From positions 1 to 64,000 of the forward strand of contig JBGVQN010000001.1 of the NCBI GenBank assembly GCA_045127535.1: DNA of 64,000 bases, written 5' to 3'. The notes under the pieces were generated by a model, which made no database searches, was not told the origin of the DNA, and worked only from the letters and a program-made list of their open reading frames with translations. A program made the translations under genes and the position numbers. The stretch is from UBA2942 sp045127535. Its GTDB lineage: Bacteria > Bacillota > Clostridia > Lachnospirales > Lachnospiraceae. Shown here piece by piece: positions 18,068 to 26,736 of this stretch (the stretch's first letter is position 1; every line of letters begins with the position of its first letter).

Positions 18068-20467
18068 TCAGGATGCCTGTTCAAACTGGCTGTTGTAAAG
18101 ATCCGCATAAAAGCCGCCTTTTGCCAACAGATCAGCATGGGTTCCGCTTTCAATAATATCCCCATTCTTCATCACAAGAATCAGATCAGCATTCTTGATG
18201 GTAGATAGACGATGGGCAATGACAAAGGAAGTACGGTTTTCCATCAACTGATCCATTGCATTTTGAATCAGCTGCTCTGTACGGGTATCTACTGAGCTTG
18301 TTGCTTCATCCAAAATCAGCATAGACTTATCTGCGATCATTGCACGGGCAATGGTAAGCTGCTGCTTCTGCCCCTGGGAAAGATTGGTCTGGTCATTGAG
18401 TACCGTATCATATCCCTTAGGCAGTGTACGAATAAAATGATCCAATCCTACTGCCTTGCAGGCTTTGGTGATTTTTTCATCGGTGACACCCTCTGCACAG
18501 TATACAAGATTTTCTCTTACAGTGCCTTCAAACAGCCATGTATCCTGCAGCACCATACAAAACTGATCATGTACCTCTTCACGGCTCATATCTTTGGTGG
18601 AAACACCATCAATGCGGATCTCACCACCCTGGATTTCATGGAAGCGCATGAGCAGATTGACCATAGTGGTCTTACCTGCGCCAGTAGGGCCTACGATTGC
18701 AATCTTCTGACCAGGTCTTGCTGCAGCAGAGAAATCATGAATAATCGTCGTATCAGAATCCTCATAACCAAACTTCACATGGTCAAATTCAACCGTTCCT
18801 TTTACCTGATCCAGCTTTCTGCTCTTACTGCTTTCATCTTCCATATCTTGTGCTTCCAGGAACTCAAATACACGTTCACCTGCTGCTGCCGCAGACTGAA
18901 GTGACTGCATGGCCTGCGCGATCTGGGAAAGAGGCTGTGTAAAATAACGTACATACATCATAAAGGCCACGATGACACCAAAACCGATCTTACCCTTCAA
19001 TGCCATAGCACCACCAACCACACAGACTGCAACATAACCAAGATTGCCTACAAAAGACATAATGGGCTGCATCATACCAGCCAGACACTGGGCTCTGAAT
19101 CCGCTTTCCTGAAGCTTTCGGTTCAATTCATCAAAGGTCTTACCGGACTTTTCCTCACCATTATAAGCTCTAACTACCGTATGTCCTGCATACATTTCCT
19201 CAATATGTCCGTTGATCGCACCAAGGTTTTTCTGCTGACGGGCAAAATACTTCTGGCTTCTTCCCATAATCAAAAACATGAACACAAAGCCCATAAGGCT
19301 TGCAGTCACTGCAGTCAGAGTCATCCAGCCATTTGTGGTAAGCATCATAATAAAACTGCCTGCAAAGAGAATCACAGCGCTGACCAGAGTGCCAATGCTT
19401 TGATTCAGGGACTGTCCTATGGTATCCACGTCATTTGTAACACGGGAAAGCACATCACCTGTTGTGGTTTTGTTATAAAACCACATAGGCAGACGATTGA
19501 TTTTTCCGGAAATATCGTTACGCATCTGCCTGGATACGCGCTGTGTTACGGTTGCCATGATCCAGCCCTGCACAGCAGAAAAAATATAGCTTAATACATA
19601 CATTATCACCAAGGTAAGTCCTATGGTACGCACCTGATCCATATCAATAGATGGTTTGATCAAGCTGTATATAGAGTCTGGAAGACTTTCAAGCACTTCC
19701 ATAGATGCTTCTGTATCATCTGCGTCCATATTTCCAAAACACTCCAGCATTGCAGTCTGATCTTCTCCGGATATACTTACGCCATCCACAACGATTTCTG
19801 TGTACAATGCATCTTGTACCGCTTCCGGCAGCTCACTTAAAGCATTCTGTACAGCCTCACTGTCATTTTCATCCAGACCGCCCAGAAGTGTCAATGTCTG
19901 CATCTGATCCAAACCGGAAATGACAGATCCATTCACATTAATCTCATCCAATAAAATTTCCAGTACACTTTCCGGCAGTGACATCAGCATAGCCTGGCTT
20001 TCCTCCTCAGAGGAAGCTTCGCTCATGCTCATAAGCGTCTGTTGAAAAACCATCTTATCTTCATCTGATACAGCATCTGATGAAAGGACCTGGGCCGCAT
20101 TCTGGCTCATTTTTGTTTGATCGCTGATATTGGCAGTCATATCACTGATTACAAGCTCTAAATTCTCAGAAATATTGTCCGATACGGAAGCAGTGATCTC
20201 CTCCAGTTTTTCTGCATCCGGTGTAATACCTGCTGTAATACACTCTGTCATATCAGACAATTTATCTGGTCCAATTAAAGTCAGTACTGTACCTACTGCG
20301 GAACAAAGCAATGCAATGATAATCACAGCAATATATTTGCGGCAATAACCAAGCAGCTTTTTCCAGGTTCCCACCAGGTCTTTTGCCTTTTCGCCCCCCG
20401 GACCTCCAGGTCCCGGCCTTCTTCTTTGCATTTTTGACTCTCCAAGTTTATATTCCTTATTTTCCAT
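18068..20467 (-). CDS. ABC exporter half with repeat-built external domain
   Basis: A 799-residue ABC-type exporter subunit with fused membrane and ATPase domains (Walker A GPTGAGKT, signature LSQGQKQQ, Walker B SMLILDEATSS). About 220 residues (roughly 66-280) are inserted between membrane helices 1 and 2, on the outer face. This stretch is acidic, Ser/Met-rich and contains repeats of 49-residue period: LPESVLEILL at 164, LPEAVQDALY at 213, LPDSIYSLIK at 262. The N-terminus has a short RRRPGPGGPGG stretch. Start codon overlaps the stop of the partner gene (TAATG), indicating translational coupling. Substrate unknown; multidrug or peptide export is usual for MarR-linked pairs. Confidence 0.92.
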   Translation of the reverse strand: MENKEYKLGESKMQRRRPGPGGPGGEKAKDLVGTWKKLLGYCRKYIAVIIIALLCSAVGTVLTLIGPDKLSDMTECITAGITPDAEKLEEITASVSDNISENLELVISDMTANISDQTKMSQNAAQVLSSDAVSDEDKMVFQQTLMSMSEASSEEESQAMLMSLPESVLEILLDEINVNGSVISGLDQMQTLTLLGGLDENDSEAVQNALSELPEAVQDALYTEIVVDGVSISGEDQTAMLECFGNMDADDTEASMEVLESLPDSIYSLIKPSIDMDQVRTIGLTLVIMYVLSYIFSAVQGWIMATVTQRVSRQMRNDISGKINRLPMWFYNKTTTGDVLSRVTNDVDTIGQSLNQSIGTLVSAVILFAGSFIMMLTTNGWMTLTAVTASLMGFVFMFLIMGRSQKYFARQQKNLGAINGHIEEMYAGHTVVRAYNGEEKSGKTFDELNRKLQESGFRAQCLAGMMQPIMSFVGNLGYVAVCVVGGAMALKGKIGFGVIVAFMMYVRYFTQPLSQIAQAMQSLQSAAAAGERVFEFLEAQDMEDESSKSRKLDQVKGTVEFDHVKFGYEDSDTTIIHDFSAAARPGQKIAIVGPTGAGKTTMVNLLMRFHEIQGGEIRIDGVSTKDMSREEVHDQFCMVLQDTWLFEGTVRENLVYCAEGVTDEKITKACKAVGLDHFIRTLPKGYDTVLNDQTNLSQGQKQQLTIARAMIADKSMLILDEATSSVDTRTEQLIQNAMDQLMENRTSFVIAHRLSTIKNADLILVMKNGDIIESGTHADLLAKGGFYADLYNSQFEQAS

Positions 20468-22224
20468 TATGCAAGTTCCTCCTTTGACAGCTGAGACAAA
20501 GCAATCTGACGATATACTTCACAGTTTTGCATCAACTCCTCATGTCTGCCCATTCCGGCAATCTTTCCTTCATCCAGCACAATGATCTTATCTGCATCAC
20601 GAATGGTACCAATACGCTGTGCAACAATAATTCTCGTTGCATTTTTGCATTTTTCATCAAGAGTCTTGCGAAGGACGCGGTCAGTTTTATAATCCAATGC
20701 AGAAAAGGAATCGTCAAAAATAAAGATTTCCGGATTTCTTGCAATGGCACGGGCAACGGAAATACGCTGTTTCTGACCTCCGGACAAATTAGAACCGCCC
20801 TGGGCTACATAACCTTCATAAGTATCTTCCATATTTTCCACAAACTCTGTGGCCTGGGCTGTCGCTACAGCCTCCTCCACCGTCTGCATATCAGGTACCT
20901 GCTGTCCATTATCTCCATACGCAACATTGGATTTGATGGTGCCTGTAAACAAAGTCGCTTTTTGAGATACATAGCCGATCTTATTGCGAAGAGCTTTCTG
21001 GGTGTATTCTTTTACATTGACCCCATCCACCAGCACTGCACCTTCGGTAGCATCATAAAAACGCGGAATCAGATTAATCGCAGTACTTTTTCCACAGCCG
21101 GTAGAACCGATAAAAGCAACTGTCTCTCCTTTTTTTGCAGTAAAGGAAATGTTCTGCAGTACATATTCCTCTGCATCCGGATAACGGAAAGAGACATTCT
21201 GAAATTCGATTTCTCCAACCTTGCCTTTCTCTCCTTCCGTCTCTTTGCCGTCACGAATGGTAGGCTCAGTATCCAGAACTTCATTGATACGGCCGGCAGC
21301 AACCATAGCACGGGGAAGGATGATAAAAATGACAACCAGCATCATAAAGGACATAACTATCTGAATGGCATACTGGGAGAACACCATCATATCTGAAAAG
21401 AGGGTAATCTTACCAGTCAGTCCTGCATCATTGATCAAGATTGATCCAACCCAATAGATTGCCAGTGACAATCCGCTCATTACCAACTGGATGCTTGGCA
21501 TCAAAAAGGCCATCGTACGCTGTGTAAAAAGGCTTGTGAAAGTCAGTTCATCATTTGCCTTTTCAAATTTCTTTTCCTGATATTCTTCCGCATTGTAAGC
21601 ACGAACAACACGAAGACCTGTTAAGTTTTCACGGGTAACGCGGTTTAGGTTATCTGTAAGCTGCTGCATTTTCTTGAATTTAGGAAGTGCAATGGCTACA
21701 CAAAATCCTACCACACACAAAAGGACCGCAACAGCCGCAGCAGTAGAAAAAGTCCATTGCCATGATTTGTTCACAATTTTACAAATTGCCCAGACTTCCA
21801 TAATAGGTGCCTTCAAAAGCATCTGCAGACCCATAACAACCAGCATCTGTATCTGCGTTACATCATTGGTGGTACGGGTAATCAGACTTGCTGTAGAAAA
21901 ACGTCCGATCTCTTCCATAGAAAAGGACTGAACTTTATGGAACAGGCATCCTCTCAAGGTTGCACCAATTCCGGTGGCAAGCCTAGCAGAACATACTGAG
22001 GTGAGTATGGTAGCTCCCAGGCTGATCAGCGCATATAAAAGCATTTTTCCGCCAGCAATCAGAATATCTGTCATTTCACTTCCAGGTGTCTGTACAAGCA
22101 CAGTAATTTCTGACATGTATTCAGGCATGGTTAATTCTGCCCACACCGATACCACAATAAAAGCCAATGCCAAAAACACCAATGCCAAGTCTTGTTTGCT
22201 AAATTTCTTAAAAATTTTTAACAT
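20467..22224 (-). CDS. ABC exporter half (partner subunit)
   Basis: A 585-residue fused permease/ATPase of normal length: membrane domain with six helices, then Walker A GSTGCGKS, signature NLSGGQKQR and Walker B FIFDDSFSALD, where the usual catalytic Glu after Walker B is Ser. In heterodimeric exporters one degenerate ATP site of this kind is common. The gene follows marR by 24 nt and overlaps the next exporter gene by one base, so the three form an operon. Confidence 0.93.
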   Translation of the reverse strand: MLKIFKKFSKQDLALVFLALAFIVVSVWAELTMPEYMSEITVLVQTPGSEMTDILIAGGKMLLYALISLGATILTSVCSARLATGIGATLRGCLFHKVQSFSMEEIGRFSTASLITRTTNDVTQIQMLVVMGLQMLLKAPIMEVWAICKIVNKSWQWTFSTAAAVAVLLCVVGFCVAIALPKFKKMQQLTDNLNRVTRENLTGLRVVRAYNAEEYQEKKFEKANDELTFTSLFTQRTMAFLMPSIQLVMSGLSLAIYWVGSILINDAGLTGKITLFSDMMVFSQYAIQIVMSFMMLVVIFIILPRAMVAAGRINEVLDTEPTIRDGKETEGEKGKVGEIEFQNVSFRYPDAEEYVLQNISFTAKKGETVAFIGSTGCGKSTAINLIPRFYDATEGAVLVDGVNVKEYTQKALRNKIGYVSQKATLFTGTIKSNVAYGDNGQQVPDMQTVEEAVATAQATEFVENMEDTYEGYVAQGGSNLSGGQKQRISVARAIARNPEIFIFDDSFSALDYKTDRVLRKTLDEKCKNATRIIVAQRIGTIRDADKIIVLDEGKIAGMGRHEELMQNCEVYRQIALSQLSKEELA

Positions 22225-22248
22225 CAGGTATTATCTCCTTATTTTAGT

Positions 22249-22683
22249 CTAAAATTGAAAATCAGGGACTTTTATGGCTGATTTTATTTCATCGGAAATT
22301 GCAATAAACTCCATCATCCGTTCCATTCCCACTTTGTCAATCACTGCTCCCAATTCTGCACATACTTCCTCACGCATTTGCTCCACCTTTTGTCTTCCTG
22401 TCTCAGACAGACGGACAATGGTAATGCGGGCATCATTTACATCGCAGTCTTTTACTATAAGCCCCTGGGTCTCCAGCTTTTTCAAAAGTACGGCTACCCT
22501 TGCAGTACTCACATGCATAAATTCACTGATATTGCCTGCGGTCATATCATTGGGAGATTCATATAAAATACGCAGCACTGCGCTAATACCAGCATTTCCT
22601 TCACTTAACGTTTTAAAAAAAGCAGCAGGATGTGCCATTTGCAAATGCTCCCATACCAGTTCTACCTGTTCCCTTGTTGCCAT
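22249..22683 (-). CDS. MarR-family transcriptional regulator
   Basis: A 144-residue winged-helix protein. The DNA-binding part reads MTAGNISEFMHVSTARVAVLLKKLETQGLIVK followed by the wing DCDVNDARITIVRLSETG. First gene of the exporter operon, so it probably represses the operon and is relieved by a ligand. Only 27 bp separate its start from repeat copy 5, hence the promoter must lie within or beyond that repeat. Confidence 0.92.
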   Translation of the reverse strand: MATREQVELVWEHLQMAHPAAFFKTLSEGNAGISAVLRILYESPNDMTAGNISEFMHVSTARVAVLLKKLETQGLIVKDCDVNDARITIVRLSETGRQKVEQMREEVCAELGAVIDKVGMERMMEFIAISDEIKSAIKVPDFQF

Positions 22684-22710
22684 TTTTCTCCTTTCTTCAT
22701 AGATCTAGTT

Positions 22711-22969
22711 TAGGCAATTACGAAACATCGTAACGGACGCTTTGAGAAGCAATTGTAAGAAATTGTTTTCACGCTGGGCACGCTCTCGCTTCGGTGAAAA
22801 CGCAGCGGTACTAAGGTGTCTGATAGACAAATGCACCAGTAAACAAGTTTCCTGCTGCATTTGTCTATCAGACACCTAAGGACCGGCGTTTTCAAGAGCC
22901 CTGCTTAGAAAACAGTTTCTTACAATTGCTTCTCAAAGCTGATATTGAATACAGTTTTGCAATTGCCTA
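22711..22969. repeat. Palindromic MITE-like element, copy 5 (259 bp)
   Basis: Tips TAGGCAATTACGAAACAT and GTTTTGCAATTGCCTA; outer arms CTTTGAGAAGCAATTGTAAG / CTTACAATTGCTTCTCAAAG; core with CACGCTCTCGCTTCGGTG; inner palindrome AGGTGTCTGATAGACAAATG paired with CATTTGTCTATCAGACACCT, unlike the inner parts of copies 1-4. No target duplication is visible. Located immediately upstream of marR. Confidence 0.88.
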
Positions 22970-23004
22970 TGACGCTCAATTAGCTAACCCAGTTAGATAG
23001 CTTG

Positions 23005-23107
23005 CGAAAAGCAACGGAAAGTACGCTTTTGGAACTTTCCGTTGTCATGAATCATAAAGATCCCGATCCGTCTAAAACCGTCCAGGATCTTCACTGATAT
23101 CTTAATG
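23005..23107 (-). ncRNA. Candidate small RNA under a CIRCE-type operator
   Basis: A minus-strand promoter (TTGAAA 23138-23143, 17-nt spacer, TACTAT 23115-23120) overlaps the CIRCE-like site. Leftward from it about 100 nt hold no convincing reading frame but two hairpins: AAGATCC/GGATCTT (23057-23091) and AACGGAAAGT/ACTTTCCGTT (23013-23043), the latter followed by GCTTTT and probably a terminator. It could equally be the stripped leader of a lost heat-shock gene. Confidence 0.35.
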
Positions 23108-23130
23108 CTGTTTTATAGTAGCACAAAGTA

Positions 23131-23157
23131 TTAGCGCTTTCAATAAACGAGTGCTAA
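23131..23157. promoter_or_regulatory. CIRCE-like HrcA operator
   Basis: TTAGCGCTT, nine bases, GAGTGCTAA. The consensus HrcA operator is TTAGCACTC-N9-GAGTGCTAA; the right arm is perfect and the left arm matches 7 of 9. Spacing is exact. No chaperone gene (groES, dnaK, hrcA) is next to it. Confidence 0.75.
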
Positions 23158-23186
23158 TTTATTATTAAATCTTTATAATGAATTCT

Positions 23187-23230
23187 AAAAAAAGGATATC
23201 CTGGAATCAAGTCCCAAGGATATCCTTTTT
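23187..23230. terminator. Bidirectional terminator after the cupin-like gene
   Basis: AAAAAAAGGATATCC and GGATATCCTTTTT enclose a 15-nt loop. For leftward transcription from the gene ending at 23252 this gives a stem followed by seven T's. Confidence 0.8.
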
Positions 23231-23251
23231 ATGTCTCTTTCAAAAATACTT

Positions 23252-23671
23252 TTATCTGGACAGTATCATCTCTGCTGTCAAAGCTTCCATTCTGGCACGC
23301 ATTGCATCATCCAGAAATACCTGATGAGAATTCTCATCACAGGTATTGCCTCCCTCTGCAATCAGCACCCTGGCGTCCTGTGATAAAGTATAGGTATAAT
23401 ATGTATCAGCCTTAATATGATAAAGCTTGCCAGACTCCATATCCACCGGATGAATCTTTTCCAGCGTCTCATCCTCTGCCAGAAACAAAATACAATGTCC
23501 TTTCAGCAACACAAAAGACGCATCCGTGAGCATATGCTTTTGAAAACTCGTCATATTTTCTGGCAGCAGTTCCGGATGATAGTTGAGAATGGCAATCCTC
23601 CAGTCCCTATGGACCAGAATCGGCTGATAGCCGATTCCGGTATATTCCAGTACTTCCATTAATTCATTCAT
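23252..23671 (-). CDS. Small protein with possible cupin fold
   Basis: 139 residues; I do not recognise a specific family. The middle (SFVLLKGHCILFLAEDETLEKIHPVDMESGKLYHIKADTYYTYTLSQDARVLIAEGG) has the alternating strands and Gly turns of a cupin barrel, with no obvious metal-binding His set, so a sensor or epimerase-like role is only a guess. Its ATG overlaps the stop of a small frame after glgA (ATGA), implying coupling with the glycogen gene. Ends before a strong terminator. Confidence 0.6.
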   Translation of the reverse strand: MNELMEVLEYTGIGYQPILVHRDWRIAILNYHPELLPENMTSFQKHMLTDASFVLLKGHCILFLAEDETLEKIHPVDMESGKLYHIKADTYYTYTLSQDARVLIAEGGNTCDENSHQVFLDDAMRARMEALTAEMILSR

Positions 23672-23811
23672 TGTGTTCCTGTTTCCTTTTTCTTCATATT
23701 TTGTACCTGCTCAGTACTCTCACAGATACCAGCAAAATCAACTTCCTTGATGGAAATTTTGCAGACACCGCCATGCAAGACCAATGCCTTATGCTTCTTC
23801 TGCAGCCTCAT
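23668..23811 (-). CDS. Possible 47-residue protein bridging glgA and the cupin-like gene
   Basis: A frame starting at ATG 23809-23811 inside the glgA tail (23-nt overlap) and ending in TGA that overlaps the ATG of the next gene. Product starts MRLQKKHKALVLHGG and contains ISIKEVDFAGICESTEQVQ. It fills the otherwise empty 117-nt gap exactly, with GGAAAAAG upstream. No family recognised; chance occurrence cannot be excluded. Confidence 0.35.
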   Translation of the reverse strand: MRLQKKHKALVLHGGVCKISIKEVDFAGICESTEQVQNMKKKETGTQ

Positions 23812-25312
23812 CTGTGACTTTTTCCAGAATGTCCTCTGCCTCATCTTCTACAACATCCACTGCAGGCTCGGGAGCTAACACTTCCTCATACAACGCTTCA
23901 TACTTTCTTGCAGATGCATCCCAGGAGAAATCTTTTCTCATGGCTCTTTCCGCCATCACATTCCATGCCTGGCGATTCTGATAATAAGTACGCTTTGCAT
24001 AATTGATAATATTCATCATTTCATGTGCATTATAGTTTGCAAAAGAGAATCCTGTACCTTCCCCTGTGTATTCATTGTAAGGCTCTACTGTATCCCGCAG
24101 TCCGCCGGTCTCTCTGACGATGGGCAATGTACCATATCGCAGACTCATAAGCTGGCTTAACCCACAAGGTTCAAAAAGAGACGGCATCAGAAATGCATCA
24201 CAGGCTGCGTAAATTTTGTGAGACAACGGCTCAGAGTAATAAATATTGGCAGAAACCCTGTCAGAATAACGTCCTGCATAATAACGGAACATCTGCTCAT
24301 AACGGTACTCTCCTGTACCCAATACCACCAGCTGGGTATCTGGCTGACAAATATTTTCCATCATATAGTTTACCAGATCAAAGCCTTTCTGATCTGTCAG
24401 GCGGGATACGATACCAATCATAAACGCATCCGGATTTTCAGTCAGTCCCAATTCTTTCTGCAATGCCAGCTTGTTGGCTCTTTTGCCTTCCAGCATATTG
24501 TCTGCACCATAAGGTACAGCGATATTTTCATCTTTCATAGGATCATAAAAGCTGTAATCAATACCATTTACAATACCTCTCAGCTGGCCGCTGCGGGCAC
24601 GCAGCAGTCCGTCTAACCGTTCACCATAAAAATCGGTCTTAATTTCCTCTGCGTAGGTTTCACTGACAGTAGTGATCCGGTCAGCGTATACCAGACCGCC
24701 TTTGAGCATATTTCCACAGTCATATGCCTCCAACTTATCATTGGTAAAATAATAATCTGACAGACCTGAAAACTCCCGGATCGTCTTGATATCCCAGACG
24801 CCCTGGAATTTCAGATTGTGAATGGTACAGATCGTCTTAATGTTGTGGAAAAATGGATTGCCCTGGAAAGAATCATTTAAAAATACCGGAATCAGACCAG
24901 TCTGCCAGTCATGGCAGTGAATGATGTCCGGTCTCCATCCGATCAGAGGCAATGCACACAGGCAGGCCTTGTCAAAGAATATAAACTTCTCAATATCCTC
25001 ATACATATTAGAATAAGGCCATGGCCCGCCATAATAAAACTCACTATCAATGAAATAGAAGGTAATCCCCTCATACTTCATCTCCAGCACACCTATATAC
25101 TGGCTGCGCCAGTTATAATCAATAAAAAAATGGGTTACATACTTCATTTGACTGCGCAGTGTATCCTTAATACACAGATACTTGGGCAGCATCACCCGCA
25201 CATCATATTCCTCTTTATTAAAATATTTCGGCAGGGAACCAACTACATCAGCCAGTCCTCCTGTCTTAATAAAGGGTACACACTCAGATGCTGCAAACAG
25301 TATATTTTTCAT
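23789..25312 (-). CDS. glgA: Glycogen (starch) synthase
   Basis: GT5 glycosyltransferase that extends alpha-1,4-glucan from ADP-glucose. The 507-residue protein starts with the ADP-glucose-binding FIKTGGLADVVGSLP, has HCHDWQTGLIP, GIVNGIDYSFYDP, IVSRLTDQKGFDL and the catalytic-loop PSLFEPCGLSQLMSLRYG. An extra acidic tail of about 25 residues (EPAVDVVEDEAEDILE...) is unusual and may be flexible. GGAGGAG precedes the ATG. Confidence 0.95.
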   Translation of the reverse strand: MKNILFAASECVPFIKTGGLADVVGSLPKYFNKEEYDVRVMLPKYLCIKDTLRSQMKYVTHFFIDYNWRSQYIGVLEMKYEGITFYFIDSEFYYGGPWPYSNMYEDIEKFIFFDKACLCALPLIGWRPDIIHCHDWQTGLIPVFLNDSFQGNPFFHNIKTICTIHNLKFQGVWDIKTIREFSGLSDYYFTNDKLEAYDCGNMLKGGLVYADRITTVSETYAEEIKTDFYGERLDGLLRARSGQLRGIVNGIDYSFYDPMKDENIAVPYGADNMLEGKRANKLALQKELGLTENPDAFMIGIVSRLTDQKGFDLVNYMMENICQPDTQLVVLGTGEYRYEQMFRYYAGRYSDRVSANIYYSEPLSHKIYAACDAFLMPSLFEPCGLSQLMSLRYGTLPIVRETGGLRDTVEPYNEYTGEGTGFSFANYNAHEMMNIINYAKRTYYQNRQAWNVMAERAMRKDFSWDASARKYEALYEEVLAPEPAVDVVEDEAEDILEKVTDEAAEEA

Positions 25313-25481
25313 AGTTTCTCCTCCAGATCACGTATTTTCATTCTGACATTTTCCGCTGCAGTACTGGCAGCGGCTATCTGCTTACAGTATACTATACTTT
25401 TCATAAAAATAAAAGAAAAATATCCATAAGATTACAGCAATTTTCTTACAGAAATGAATCTATGCATAAAAATTCAAAAAA

Positions 25482-26282
25482 TTACTTTCTCCTGCGGTAC
25501 TTTAATCTGATCCTGTCCGCAATCAGTGCTATAAATTCTGAATTGGTAGGCTTGCCTTTCCCGGAGTTAACTGTATACCCAAACATCTCATCTATGGTAT
25601 CCATTCTGCCTCTGCTCCAGGCCACTTCAATGGAGTGGCGGATGGCACGCTCTACTCTGCTGGGCGTAGTCTGATATTTTTTTGCAATATCCGGATACAA
25701 CACCTTGGTAATAGAATTTAACAGATCCATATCTTCTACACACATAATAATGGCTTCCCGCAGATATTGATATCCTTTGATATGAGCCGGTACCCCAAGC
25801 TCATGTATCATATCTGTTACCTCCTGTTCCAGATTATCCGGCTCCGGCGCAGCAGCTGACCGCAGCAGAGTGTGATCCACTGGCCTGGTTTCCCGATACT
25901 CAGTACAACCACCAATTTGTTTGATCCGGTTAATCACCATGGCATTGTCAAACGGTTTCATAATATAATAAGAAGCCCCAAGATTCATGGCCTGCTCTGT
26001 CACATTTTCCGCATTGATACCGCTCATAATAATAAAGCGTGGTACTTTACGATCCGAAAGCTCATTCCGCACTTTTTCCATCAGGCTCAAACCGTCAATC
26101 CGGGGCATAATCAGATCCAAAAGCATAATATCGGGCTTTTTATCCCGAATCAGCTCAAATGCCGCAGCTCCATCTGTAGCAGTCCCCACTACATTAATAT
26201 CTTTATCTTCCTTTAACAGTTTATCCAAAATGCTAATTGTCCTCTGATTATCATCTGCAATTGCAACATTCAATTGTTCCAT
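25482..26282 (-). CDS. spo0A: Sporulation master regulator Spo0A
   Basis: Response regulator that starts sporulation when phosphorylated. Receiver domain: acidic pair IADDN, phosphorylated Asp in IMLLDLIMP, conserved Ser/Thr in IIMSG and Lys in MKPFD. The C-terminal Spo0A DNA-binding domain contains the signature helix PSRVERAIRHSIEVAWSRG, near-invariant in spore formers, and TNSEFIALIADRIRL. 266 residues, normal length; AGGAGG 6 nt from the ATG. The usual upstream neighbour spoIVB is not here. Confidence 0.98.
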   Translation of the reverse strand: MEQLNVAIADDNQRTISILDKLLKEDKDINVVGTATDGAAAFELIRDKKPDIMLLDLIMPRIDGLSLMEKVRNELSDRKVPRFIIMSGINAENVTEQAMNLGASYYIMKPFDNAMVINRIKQIGGCTEYRETRPVDHTLLRSAAAPEPDNLEQEVTDMIHELGVPAHIKGYQYLREAIIMCVEDMDLLNSITKVLYPDIAKKYQTTPSRVERAIRHSIEVAWSRGRMDTIDEMFGYTVNSGKGKPTNSEFIALIADRIRLKYRRRK

Positions 26283-26417
26283 AACGCGCCTCCTGCTGGA
26301 TTCATTTCCCTGTTTCCTCTTTTTGGAAGGACTTTGTCATTGGTAAACTGTGTCTGATTCTGTCGTTTTTCTGTAAGCAGAGAAGATTTTGTCAGTTCCT
26401 AGTCTCCCCACGAAATC

Positions 26418-26446
26418 ATTATATGGATAAATTTGACAATCTTCAA
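26418..26446 (-). promoter_or_regulatory. Predicted promoter for spo0A
   Basis: Minus strand TTGAAG (26441-26446), 17-nt spacer, TATAAT (26418-26423). The spacer contains TTGTCAAA, one change from the 0A-box core TGTCGAA, so autoregulation by Spo0A is possible. The 454-bp gap upstream of spo0A contains this promoter and the hairpin described next, and no gene. Confidence 0.55.
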
Positions 26447-26598
26447 TGAAAAAAAATCGCATCATTGCGACCAAAAGCGGCAAAAAAGTACTTATTGTTA
26501 CATTTTAATGAACTGGGAAGTCCAAAGACCCATTTTCCGGAACTGGAGAGATGTGGTTATATAAAAAGAACGTTTTGCAAACTTTCACTGCCATAAAC

Positions 26599-26689
26599 AA
26601 AAAAACGTTGGGGCATCTTCTGAACCGTCCCAAAATCAGTTAAACATCTAACAGTTGGGAGATCGGATCAGACTGGCACAACGTTTTTG
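26599..26689 (-). terminator. Long imperfect hairpin between pgsA and spo0A
   Basis: Outer stem AACGTTG (26604-26610) with CAACGTT (26679-26685), an inner series TCTGA-CCG-TCCCA matching TGGGA-CGG-TCAGA, and a loop of about 23 nt. Leftward it ends in seven T's, so it fits a terminator for pgsA, but the 90-nt branched length is more than needed and suggests a structured RNA element. Confidence 0.5.
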
Positions 26690-26736
26690 GATTGATGACA
26701 ATGGTCTGTATATTAAGAACCTTCTGCTGTCTCGAA

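Noticed and set aside
18049..18165. Upstream extension of the cytidylate kinase-like frame
   Set aside because: It overlaps the ABC exporter gene end; the P-loop family begins at the ATG with GGAGG upstream.
23174..23179. Plus-strand TATAAT near the CIRCE site as a rightward promoter
   Set aside because: No acceptable -35 lies 16-18 bp upstream, and a strong terminator follows within about 10 bp.
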